DNA of 7,863 nt from Ruminococcus sp. Its GTDB lineage: Bacteria > Bacillota > Clostridia > Oscillospirales > Ruminococcaceae. A model generated the notes under the pieces. The model was not told where the DNA came from and searched no databases. It saw only the letters and a list, made by a program, of their open reading frames with translations. Shown in pieces: positions 1 through 6,136 of this stretch. How positions within the stretch are numbered: the stretch's first letter is position 1; the number at the start of each line of letters is the position of its first letter. The DNA is taken from contig JAAVHK010000126.1 in the NCBI GenBank assembly GCA_014799765.1, positions 1 through 7,863 on the forward strand. The letters run 5' to 3'. Position numbers and translations under genes: made by a program.

Positions 1-1114
1 GGCGGTACTCAGGAGTGCCGGATATAAAACCGGTAATTTTTCGTCACCTGCTCTTACCGGAGTTACAGATTATTTCCGCATAGACTGTACAGAAATATCG
101 GAAGAAGATTTCACTGAAATTATGGATATTGTATACCCTGTATGCGAATCCATGACCGGCAAACCTACTGAATTTGAAATATTAACTGCCGTCGCCTTTG
201 TACTCTTTGAACGTAAAAAATGTGACGTCGCAATAGTTGAGTGTGGTATGGGTGGCGATACGGATTCCACAAATATTATAACCGCTCCGCTTTTGTCGGT
301 AATAACTAACGTACAGAAAGACCATACAAACATTTTAGGAAATACCATTGAAGAAATAGCAACTCAAAAAGCCGGAATTATCAAGCCGGATTGTCCTGTA
401 TTTTTCGGTGGTGAGGATATTCCGGAAATTATATTAAAAACTGTACGTGAAAAAAATTCTGAACTTTTTACCGTTGACTATTCCGATGTAAAAACCTGTT
501 ATCCTGCACCTGTCTGTAGCCTGTCGGGTACTTCGTTCATGTATAAGGGTATGACAATAAATCTTTCACTTATCGGGATTCACCAGTTTGAAAACGCCGT
601 GAACGTCCTGAACTGTATCGGGATTCTTAAAAATAACGGTCTTGAAATTCCGTACAGTGCAATAAAATCCGGTTTTCAGAATGTAAAATGGCACGGACGT
701 TTTGAAATTCTCCGGAAAAATCCGCCTGTAATTTTCGATGGTTCACATAATCCCGACGGTGTGGAAAATCTTTCCCATACTTTAGAACAGTGTTTCGGTA
801 AACAGAAAGTTGTATTTCTTATGGGCGTAATGGCTGACAAGGACTATACCTGTTATCCGTATATTCTCTGTGAACATATCGATACAGTTTTCACCGTAAC
901 GCCTGATAATCCACGTTCCCTTGACTGTCAGACGCTTGCCGATACTTTTTCCGGTAAAGGCATTACGGCTTATGCGTTCCATGACTTTGAAACCGGTATA
1001 AAATCGGCTTACTCGTATGCAAAAGAAAATCATTTACCATTAATTGCTATGGGTACGCTATATATGTACAGTGATTTCAAACAAACACTTGACGGAATTA
1101 AATTATTTCCGTGA
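1..1114 (+). CDS. folC: Folylpolyglutamate synthase / dihydrofolate synthase, 5'-truncated by the window
   Basis: Adds glutamate to dihydropteroate or to folates with ATP, in the cytoplasm (Mur ligase superfamily). The frame is open from base 2, so the coding region begins upstream; about 370 residues are present of a usual 420-440, and the P-loop (GTNGKGS) lies outside. The first residues AVLRSAGYKTGNFSSPAL match the segment just after the P-loop. Counting from base 2, further family marks are TEFEILTAVAF, VECGMGGDTDSTN (Glu about 80, Mg/ATP region), the DH pair about 107-108, QKAGIIKP (Lys about 123), and the C-terminal domain with GRFEIL and DGSHNPDGVENL. The usual 'SPHL..FNERI' loop is divergent here (SPALTGVTDYFRI). 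The internal ATG at 122 is not the start, because homology continues upstream of it. The 3' end overlaps the convergent membrane-protein gene by 12 bp, leaving no room for a terminator. Confidence 0.95.
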   Translation, partial: AVLRSAGYKTGNFSSPALTGVTDYFRIDCTEISEEDFTEIMDIVYPVCESMTGKPTEFEILTAVAFVLFERKKCDVAIVECGMGGDTDSTNIITAPLLSVITNVQKDHTNILGNTIEEIATQKAGIIKPDCPVFFGGEDIPEIILKTVREKNSELFTVDYSDVKTCYPAPVCSLSGTSFMYKGMTINLSLIGIHQFENAVNVLNCIGILKNNGLEIPYSAIKSGFQNVKWHGRFEILRKNPPVIFDGSHNPDGVENLSHTLEQCFGKQKVVFLMGVMADKDYTCYPYILCEHIDTVFTVTPDNPRSLDCQTLADTFSGKGITAYAFHDFETGIKSAYSYAKENHLPLIAMGTLYMYSDFKQTLDGIKLFP

Positions 1115-1642
1115 TTTCTTTCTTGATTTTTTCAATATATTTTCCAGTAACGCAAACAATACTGATAATATAATTACAATATAAGAAAACGTTTCCATAA
1201 AAGGCGAAATTCTGTTGACTTTGGAATATTCGCCGATAGTGAGAGCATCTCTTAAATTAATCGAACGAAGTCCTTTAGTTTCAAAAAGTTCCCATTTATC
1301 GCTATGTAGTATATAATTATTGTCATCATTCTGTTCAAGTGTACCATATATGACAAATTGTGCATTTTCGCATATAACATTTATAATTTCATTTCGTGGG
1401 TCTTTTCCGGACAGTTCCGCAGTAATAAGTTCATATATCTGAAAATTATCTTTACCTCCTGTAATATAGCACTTACTGCTTTTAAAATCTGTCGTAAAAT
1501 CCCAAAAGTAAACTATATAAAATTCTTTTTCATAATCAATATCTTCTTTTTGTATAGCAAATTTAACAGGAATGAACCATAGTAAAATCCAAATCACAAC
1601 AATTATACGTGATATTTTAAGTACTTTTTTTATTTTCTTCAT
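1103..1642 (-). CDS. Hypothetical two-TM membrane protein
   Basis: I do not recognise the family. The product is about 179 residues. It has a basic N-terminus (MKKIKKVLK), a hydrophobic segment about 13-30 (RIIVVIWILLWFIPVKFAI), a polar domain about 31-150, a second hydrophobic segment about 153-170 and a very basic tail with a tandem KSRK motif. By the positive-inside rule both ends should be cytoplasmic and the central domain outside. I chose the ATG at 1642, 2 nt after the coaX stop. A TTG at 1648 overlapping that stop would add two residues. No clear Shine-Dalgarno is visible, so translation probably depends on coupling to coaX. It is AT-richer than coaX and folC, and is bounded by 13-bp direct repeats. 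Its stop lies within the folC 3' end. An uninterrupted 181-codon frame with a coherent TM-loop-TM layout supports a real gene, but the function is unknown. Confidence 0.75.
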   Translation of the reverse strand: MKKIKKVLKISRIIVVIWILLWFIPVKFAIQKEDIDYEKEFYIVYFWDFTTDFKSSKCYITGGKDNFQIYELITAELSGKDPRNEIINVICENAQFVIYGTLEQNDDNNYILHSDKWELFETKGLRSINLRDALTIGEYSKVNRISPFMETFSYIVIILSVLFALLENILKKSRKKSRK

Positions 1643-1665
1643 AATCAACCGGATTTCCGTGATTT
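1105..1665. repeat. 13-bp direct repeat bounding the membrane-protein gene
   Basis: ATTTCCGTGATTT occurs perfectly at 1105-1117 (3' end of the membrane-protein gene, inside the folC overlap) and at 1653-1665 (3' end of coaX). On the minus strand both copies are read in the same frame as AAA TCA CGG AAA (KSRK). Recombination between the copies would delete the membrane-protein gene, leave folC untouched and end coaX at ...KSRK-stop instead of ...KSRKSG-stop. Confidence 0.7.
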
Positions 1666-2427
1666 ATTTTTCCTGTAAATTATAGTAAGTCCCTTTATCA
1701 GCAGACTTTTATCAAGAATTATATCACGTCTGCATAACGGTACTACTAATTCAGCGAGACCGCCTGTAGCTATTACCGTACACTTTTCACCGAGTTCCTG
1801 TTCAATGCGTTCGGTTATACCGTCCAATGCACACGCATTTGAATATAACATACCGCTTTTCATGCAGTCTATGGTATTTGTACCGATTATTTTTTCAGGT
1901 TTTTCAAAATTTATCCGTGGTAACTGTGCTGTACCTGAAATAAGTGCGTCGGTAGCCGTACCCATTCCGGCTATGATAAGTCCGCCTATGTAGTTTCTGT
2001 TTCTGTCAATGACCGATACAGTAGTAGCCGTACCCATATCTATTATTATCTGCGGTACGGAATACTGATTTATTCCGGCGACGGCGTCTACAACCTGGTC
2101 ACTGCCGAGTTGTGCCGGATTGTCGATAAGTATATTCAGACCGGTCTTCACCCCCGGACTTATTATCATTACTTCTATGCCGAAAAGTTTCCTGACAGCC
2201 TCGCTGACGTTTCCTGTCACTGACGGTACTACAGATGACATTATTGCATCACTGACATCTTTTATTTTAAAATTATTCATTTCAAGGATATTCTTTATAA
2301 GCGAAGCATATTCTACTGCCGTCGCCTGATGATTCGTTGAAATCCTCTCAAAAAGTACAACGTTGTTGTTATCGTCCATGCAACCCAGTACTATATTAGT
2401 ATTGCCGATATCTATAGCTAAAAGCAT
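1645..2427 (-). CDS. coaX: Type III pantothenate kinase (CoaX)
   Basis: Catalyses ATP-dependent phosphorylation of pantothenate, the first step of CoA synthesis, in the cytoplasm; type III enzymes are ASKHA-fold and known to resist CoA feedback. The product is 260 residues, the normal length. Motifs in order: DIGNTN (6-11, phosphate loop), SSVVPSV (64-70), GSDQVVDAVAGI (108-119; Asp110 aligns with the catalytic Asp of GADR), IIDMGTATT (Asp130 metal region, TAT for ATP), GGLIIAGMGTATDAL and IGTNTIDCMKSGMLY. The Arg of GADR is Gln here; this position varies in clostridial CoaX, as I recall. The ATG at 2427 is the start because AGGAGGT lies 8 nt upstream and the protein opens with MLLAIDIGNTN. 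A TTG at 2487 in the same frame would only add 20 unrelated residues overlapping hsdS. It sits 4 nt after the hsdS stop and probably shares its transcript. Confidence 0.95.
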   Translation of the reverse strand: MLLAIDIGNTNIVLGCMDDNNNVVLFERISTNHQATAVEYASLIKNILEMNNFKIKDVSDAIMSSVVPSVTGNVSEAVRKLFGIEVMIISPGVKTGLNILIDNPAQLGSDQVVDAVAGINQYSVPQIIIDMGTATTVSVIDRNRNYIGGLIIAGMGTATDALISGTAQLPRINFEKPEKIIGTNTIDCMKSGMLYSNACALDGITERIEQELGEKCTVIATGGLAELVVPLCRRDIILDKSLLIKGLTIIYRKNKSRKSG

Positions 2428-2431
2428 TTTT

Positions 2432-3628
2432 TTATACCTCCTGTTTTCCCGTAACGTATTCATAAATAAGCGTTTTTTTGTACTCATGAAGTAAATTTAT
2501 CTGCTGATTTTTAAGGTCAATAATTTTTTCGATTTCCGTACATTTTTTATCAAGATAGGCGGAAATTTCCTCCTGCTCCGAAAGTGGTGGTTCAAAAACA
2601 ATAAGTTGTGAAAATTCTGAAAAATTCATACTTTGTCGGATACCATTTCCCATATTATAGAATACTTTCATGACATCATACGTGTGTAACAAATAATGAA
2701 AATATCCGGCATTTATATTTCTGACCGGTTTCAAGGCAATGTAGGCAGATGTTATAATGCCGTGTTCTTCTGAAATAGCTGTCCTTAAACTTTTTTGGTC
2801 GTTCTGTAAGTCTGTGGGACGGATAATTATATCATTTTTTTCAATGATGTTATATGTATCGAAATTTTCAGGCATTAAACCATTATTTGAATTTATATTT
2901 TTTCTGACAATTTTTCCGTAACTCAAAGAAAGCAGATTTTTTTCAAGTCCGGAAGAATTTTTATTTTTCCGTTCACCAAAATAATAATAAACTGGGTGAA
3001 CACTCCAGTGTTCCGGAATTTCACCAACCCATGAAACGCCCGAATCTTTTAATTTAACCTTTTTATTAAGACCTTTTGTTACGGTCTCAGAAATCAAGGT
3101 TTTTCGATACTCTTTAAGTAAATCTATCTGCTGATTTTTAAGTTCAATAATTTTTTCGATTTCCGCACATTTTCTGTCAAGGTATGAAACTATTTTATTT
3201 TGTTCTTCAATGGGTGGAAGCGGAATTTTCATATTATTATAATCCGATTGTTTCATGCTTGGAATAGCGGTCTGAGTTGCATATTTTTCATAATCAAAAC
3301 ATACGGAAAAATAATAATATAATTTTAAATTAATATCTTTACTTTTAGATTTTGCATCAAAAGCAGTATCTATATTCCAGTATTTACCCTCAATCCATTG
3401 CGGTATATTAATAGTACCTTTTCTGCCAAGAAGTACCGCTGACCCTTGTTTATATTCTTCACAGGTTCTGAAACTTTTACTTCCACTGCCATATACAGAC
3501 GTATCACCGCTTTCAGTAAGCGGTTCAGACCCGTTTGTTATTGAAATAACATATTTAACCTTAACTATTTTCCAGTATTCCGGAATTTTTCCAACCCACT
3601 CAACGCCGGAATCTTTCATTTCACGCAC
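2432..3628 (-). CDS. hsdS: Type I restriction-modification specificity subunit (HsdS), solitary
   Basis: DNA-recognition subunit of a type I restriction-modification complex, which would pair with HsdM (methylation) and HsdR (cleavage). Neither partner is in this window. The 398 residues are a full two-half HsdS. Half 1 has KDSGVEWVGKIPEYW (about 5-19), target recognition domain 1 with GSAVLLGRKGTINIPQW, then PPIEEQNKIVSYLDRK and a long helical spacer (about 138-189). Half 2 repeats this: KDSGVSWVGEIPEHW (from 194), target domain 2 with NLLSLSYGKIV, GIITSAYIALKP and GNGIRQSMNFSE, then PPLSEQEEISAYLDKK and its helix (about 347-398). The two target domains differ, implying an asymmetric bipartite site. 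The GTG at 3628 is preferred because AAAGGAG ends 8 nt upstream; the ATG at 3619 would be 17 nt away. It is AT-richer than flanking coaX and coaBC, suggesting acquisition. No frameshift is seen. Confidence 0.93.
   Translation of the reverse strand: MREMKDSGVEWVGKIPEYWKIVKVKYVISITNGSEPLTESGDTSVYGSGSKSFRTCEEYKQGSAVLLGRKGTINIPQWIEGKYWNIDTAFDAKSKSKDINLKLYYYFSVCFDYEKYATQTAIPSMKQSDYNNMKIPLPPIEEQNKIVSYLDRKCAEIEKIIELKNQQIDLLKEYRKTLISETVTKGLNKKVKLKDSGVSWVGEIPEHWSVHPVYYYFGERKNKNSSGLEKNLLSLSYGKIVRKNINSNNGLMPENFDTYNIIEKNDIIIRPTDLQNDQKSLRTAISEEHGIITSAYIALKPVRNINAGYFHYLLHTYDVMKVFYNMGNGIRQSMNFSEFSQLIVFEPPLSEQEEISAYLDKKCTEIEKIIDLKNQQINLLHEYKKTLIYEYVTGKQEV
2436..2442 (-). promoter_or_regulatory. coaX ribosome binding site inside the hsdS 3' end
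   Basis: On the minus strand AGGAGGT is formed by the last hsdS codons (CAG GAG GTA, then TAA) and lies 8 nt before the coaX ATG. It fixes the coaX start and places hsdS termination directly on the coaX initiation site, an arrangement typical of translational coupling. Confidence 0.9.
2481..3184. repeat. Internal direct repeat of hsdS (2481-2557 and 3108-3184)
   Basis: The two 77-bp copies encode the conserved helical spacers of the two HsdS halves and differ at only about 8 positions (roughly 90% identity by hand alignment). The longest perfect run is 22 bp (2517-2538 and 3144-3165). The copies are 627 bp apart, exactly 209 codons, so crossover between them keeps frame and would yield a single-target-domain HsdS or a duplication. 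Confidence 0.9.
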
Positions 3629-3660
3629 AAAAACAGCTCCTTTAATTTACGATATAATCA

Positions 3661-3689
3661 ATTATAACATATCGTCCGGAAAAAATCCA
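3661..3689 (-). promoter_or_regulatory. Putative hsdS-coaX promoter (extended -10)
   Basis: On the minus strand TATAAT (3666 to 3661) is preceded by TGT, giving an extended TGnTATAAT. A weak -35, TGGATT (3689 to 3684, 3 of 6 matches), lies 17 nt upstream. The expected leader to the GTG at 3628 is about 27 nt and contains AAAGGAG. No other clear promoter was seen for coaX, so this is probably its promoter too. Confidence 0.6.
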
Positions 3690-3706
3690 GTAATTTACAA
3701 AAATAA

Positions 3707-3735
3707 TTGACAAAAATCATATAATGCATTAAAAT
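3707..3735 (+). promoter_or_regulatory. coaBC promoter
   Basis: TTGACA (3707-3712), a 17-nt spacer and TAAAAT (3730-3735, 5 of 6 matches) form a good sigma-A type promoter. Transcription would start near 3742, giving a leader of about 26 nt that contains AGGAG (3755-3759), 8 nt before the coaBC ATG. It is divergent from, and does not overlap, the hsdS promoter. Confidence 0.75.
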
Positions 3736-3767
3736 ATAATAAAAAGATTCTGAAAGGAGAATTTAAA

Positions 3768-4979
3768 ATGCTTACAGGAAAAACAGTATTATTATGCGTT
3801 ACCGGTTCGATAGCGGTATATAAAATATGTAATCTCGCACGTATGCTTACAAAACTTGGTGCGGAAGTACACGTAGCAATGACGGAAAATGCTACAAATT
3901 TCGTACACCCTCTTACTTTCGAGACCCTCACACAGAACAAGTGTCTTATAGATACTTTTGACAGGAATTTTCAGTACAGTGTGGAACACGTCGCCATAGC
4001 GAAAAAGGCGGACGTCGTAATGATAGCACCGGCATCAGCGAATGTAATCGGGAAAATTGCAAACGGAATCGCCGACGATATGCTGACTACTACAGTCATG
4101 GCTTGTACTTGTAAGAAAATAATCGCACCGGCAATGAATCATAATATGATACACAATCCTATTGTACAGGATAACATAAATAAATTAAAAAAATTCGGCT
4201 ATGAAATAGTACCGGCAGTAAACGGCATGCTTGCCAACCGTGATACCGGTGACGGAAAACTTCCCGACGAGGAAACCTTACTTGAATATATAATCCGTGA
4301 GACAGCCTTTGAAAAGGATTTACAGGGACGTAAGATAATGATTACTGCCGGTGCTACCCGTGAAAACATTGACCCTGTACGCTTTATAACGAATCATTCA
4401 AGCGGAAAAATGGGTTATGCACTTGCACGTACAGCCATGTTAAGAGGCGCGGAAGTAACAGTAATTTCCGGACATACAGAAGTTAAACCGCCAATGTTTG
4501 TCGATGTCATAAAAGCGGAATCCGCTGAAGAAATGTTTAAGGAAGTTACAGAACGTCAGGCAGATTACGATATTATAGTAAAAGCCGGTGCAGTAGCAGA
4601 TTATACACCCATAACTACCGCCGACAACAAAATAAAAAAATCAGACGGTGAAATGTCGATACCGCTGAAACGTACTAAAGATATACTCCAGTACATTGGC
4701 GAACACAGACCCGATAATCAGATAATATGCGGATTTTCCATGGAAACCGAAAATGTTATTGAAAATTCACGTAAAAAACTCGACAGGAAAAAATGTCAGA
4801 TGATTTGTGCAAATTCCCTTAAGACTTCCGGAGCAGGTTTCGGGACAGATACAAATATAGTTACGCTGATAACGTCTGATAATACGGAAGAACTTCCGAA
4901 AATGTCTAAGGAAGAAGTCGCCGGTATTATTCTGACCCGTCTTGACGAGTTATACAGAAGAAACAATCAGTTGACATAA
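3768..4979 (+). CDS. coaBC: Bifunctional phosphopantothenoylcysteine decarboxylase / phosphopantothenate-cysteine ligase (CoaBC, Dfp)
   Basis: Joins 4'-phosphopantothenate to cysteine with CTP (CoaB) and decarboxylates the product to 4'-phosphopantetheine with FMN (CoaC). The 403 residues are full length. CoaC domain, about 1-175: GSIAVYK (13-19), HVAIAKKADVVMIAPASAN with catalytic His74, and PAMNHNM with Asn124. CoaB domain, about 185-403: ITAGATRENIDPVRFITNHSSGKMG (Arg205, Asn209), AGAVADYTP, NKIKK (Lys288), GFSMET and GAGFGTDTN. These align with E. coli Dfp His75, Asn125, Arg206, Asn210 and Lys289 at a constant offset of one. The oddity is at the Cys158 equivalent: the usual ACGD is ANRD (Asn157, codon AAC at 4236-4238), so the cysteine known to complete the decarboxylase reaction is absent. 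The start is supported by AGGAG 8 nt upstream. The last codons carry the -35 box of the aroC promoter. Confidence 0.95.
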   Translation: MLTGKTVLLCVTGSIAVYKICNLARMLTKLGAEVHVAMTENATNFVHPLTFETLTQNKCLIDTFDRNFQYSVEHVAIAKKADVVMIAPASANVIGKIANGIADDMLTTTVMACTCKKIIAPAMNHNMIHNPIVQDNINKLKKFGYEIVPAVNGMLANRDTGDGKLPDEETLLEYIIRETAFEKDLQGRKIMITAGATRENIDPVRFITNHSSGKMGYALARTAMLRGAEVTVISGHTEVKPPMFVDVIKAESAEEMFKEVTERQADYDIIVKAGAVADYTPITTADNKIKKSDGEMSIPLKRTKDILQYIGEHRPDNQIICGFSMETENVIENSRKKLDRKKCQMICANSLKTSGAGFGTDTNIVTLITSDNTEELPKMSKEEVAGIILTRLDELYRRNNQLT

Positions 4980-4999
4980 ATTACAATATATGATATAAT
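4971..4999 (+). promoter_or_regulatory. Consensus aroC promoter, -35 within the coaBC 3' end
   Basis: TTGACA (4971-4976) and TATAAT (4994-4999) are both perfect matches, separated by 17 nt, with TGA directly before the -10 (extended -10). The -35 box is read as the last codons of coaBC (CAG TTG ACA TAA). Start of transcription is expected near 5006, so the leader before the aroC TTG would be only about 13 nt, with GGAG (5006-5009) at its very 5' end. Confidence 0.85.
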
Positions 5000-5018
5000 T
5001 TCAGGGGAGATGATTTAA

Positions 5019-6110
5019 TTGAAAAATACATTCGGTGAAAGCGTATCGGTTACAATTTTCGGCGAAAGTCACGGAATAATGATAGGTGCAGTTCTTGACG
5101 GTCTGGCATCCGGAATAGAAGTCGATGAAGACTTCATAGCCTCACAAATGGATTTAAGAAAATCAGTCGGGGCGTTATCCACAGCACGTCGGGAAGCCGA
5201 TAAAGTAAGAATAATCAGTGGTGTATTCAACGGAAAAACTACCGGTACACCAATAACTTTCATAATTGAAAACAACGATACAAGAAGTAAGGATTACGGC
5301 GAACTCGCCTATAAAGCACGCCCTGGTCACGCTGACTATACCGCACAAATGAAGTATCACGGATTTCAGGATTTCCGAGGCGGTGGGCATTTTTCCGGAC
5401 GTATAACCGCCGGTCTTGTTGCTTCCGGAGCTGTTGTAATAAAAGCCCTCAGAAAAAAGGGAATATATATTGGTACGCATATACTTACGTGTGCCGGTGT
5501 CCGTGACAGAGATTTCAACAATCTCACCGACGATATAAACACGTTAAATAGTCTCGATTTTGCGGTACTTGACGAAAATTCAAAATCTGCAATGACCGAA
5601 AAAATTGAACAGGCTAAACGTAACGGCGACAGCGTCGGCGGAACTCTCGAAACGGTTGTTACAGGATTTCCGGCAGGTATCGGCGAACCGTGGTTTGATA
5701 CGATAGAGGGCGTACTTGCTCATATATTATTCAGCGTACCGGCAGTAAAGGGTGTCGAGTTCGGAGACGGTTTCGGGATTACCGAAAAATTCGGAAGTAC
5801 CGCTAATGATGCTTACTGTACCGAAAACGGAAAAGTGTGTACAAAAACGAATCATAATGGCGGTGTATTAGGCGGAATTACTAACGGTATGCCTATTGTA
5901 TTCCGTACCGCTGTAAAACCTACGCCATCCATTTACAAGGAGCAGGAAACTATTGACCTGAACACCATGCAGGAAACTACTTTACAGATAAAGGGACGTC
6001 ATGACCCTGCCATAGTACATCGTGCAAGAGTAGTTATTGACAGTGTTACGGCACTTGTTTTATGTGACCAGTTGGCATTGAGATACGGCACAGACTGGTT
6101 AGCAGAATAA
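5019..6110 (+). CDS. aroC: Chorismate synthase
   Basis: Converts 5-enolpyruvylshikimate-3-phosphate to chorismate using reduced FMN, the last shikimate-pathway step; a soluble homotetramer in the family. The 363 residues match the usual length. Motifs in order: NTFGESVSVTIFGESHG (catalytic His18), STARREADKVRIISGVFNGKTTGTPI, NNDTRSKDY, RPGHADYT (His104, the second catalytic His), RGGGHFSGRITA (120-131), SVGGTLE, NGGVLGGITNGMPI and the C-terminal signature GRHDPAIVHRARVVIDSV. The family's common GGGRSSARET is GGGHFSGRIT here, a variant I associate with clostridial enzymes. The TTG start is chosen because GGGGAG lies 9 nt upstream and the protein then opens exactly at the conserved N-terminus. 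It has its own strong promoter and is followed after 26 nt by the DAHP synthase gene. Confidence 0.97.
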   Translation: MKNTFGESVSVTIFGESHGIMIGAVLDGLASGIEVDEDFIASQMDLRKSVGALSTARREADKVRIISGVFNGKTTGTPITFIIENNDTRSKDYGELAYKARPGHADYTAQMKYHGFQDFRGGGHFSGRITAGLVASGAVVIKALRKKGIYIGTHILTCAGVRDRDFNNLTDDINTLNSLDFAVLDENSKSAMTEKIEQAKRNGDSVGGTLETVVTGFPAGIGEPWFDTIEGVLAHILFSVPAVKGVEFGDGFGITEKFGSTANDAYCTENGKVCTKTNHNGGVLGGITNGMPIVFRTAVKPTPSIYKEQETIDLNTMQETTLQIKGRHDPAIVHRARVVIDSVTALVLCDQLALRYGTDWLAE

Positions 6111-6136
6111 TAAGAAGAAAGGAAATTTTTTAAATT

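Noticed and set aside
70..348. Minus-strand 92-codon open frame opposite folC
   Set aside because: Lies entirely opposite conserved FolC motifs and has no ribosome binding site or recognisable domain; a shadow frame.
1090..1150. Terminator between folC and the convergent gene
   Set aside because: The coding regions overlap and no stable hairpin followed by a T-run is visible on either strand.
1358..1582. Plus-strand 74-codon hydrophobic frame opposite the membrane-protein gene
   Set aside because: Antisense to a longer, better-supported frame; its hydrophobicity follows from the AT-rich complement.
2428..2487. Upstream TTG start for coaX adding 20 residues
   Set aside because: The extension overlaps hsdS and precedes the conserved N-terminus; AGGAGGT is placed for the ATG at 2427.
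2432..3628. hsdS as part of an insertion sequence or integron-like element
   Set aside because: No transposase, terminal inverted repeats or attachment-like sites were seen at its edges.
3735..3740. TATAAT as the coaBC -10 box
   Set aside because: A perfect hexamer, but 22 nt from TTGACA; TAAAAT at 3730-3735 has the optimal 17-nt spacing.
3695..3989. Two minus-strand frames over the coaBC promoter and 5' end
   Set aside because: They cross the coaBC promoter and the conserved N-terminus of CoaBC with no independent support.
5175..5480. Minus-strand 101-codon frame inside aroC
   Set aside because: Opposite the best-conserved aroC region and without family features; a shadow frame.
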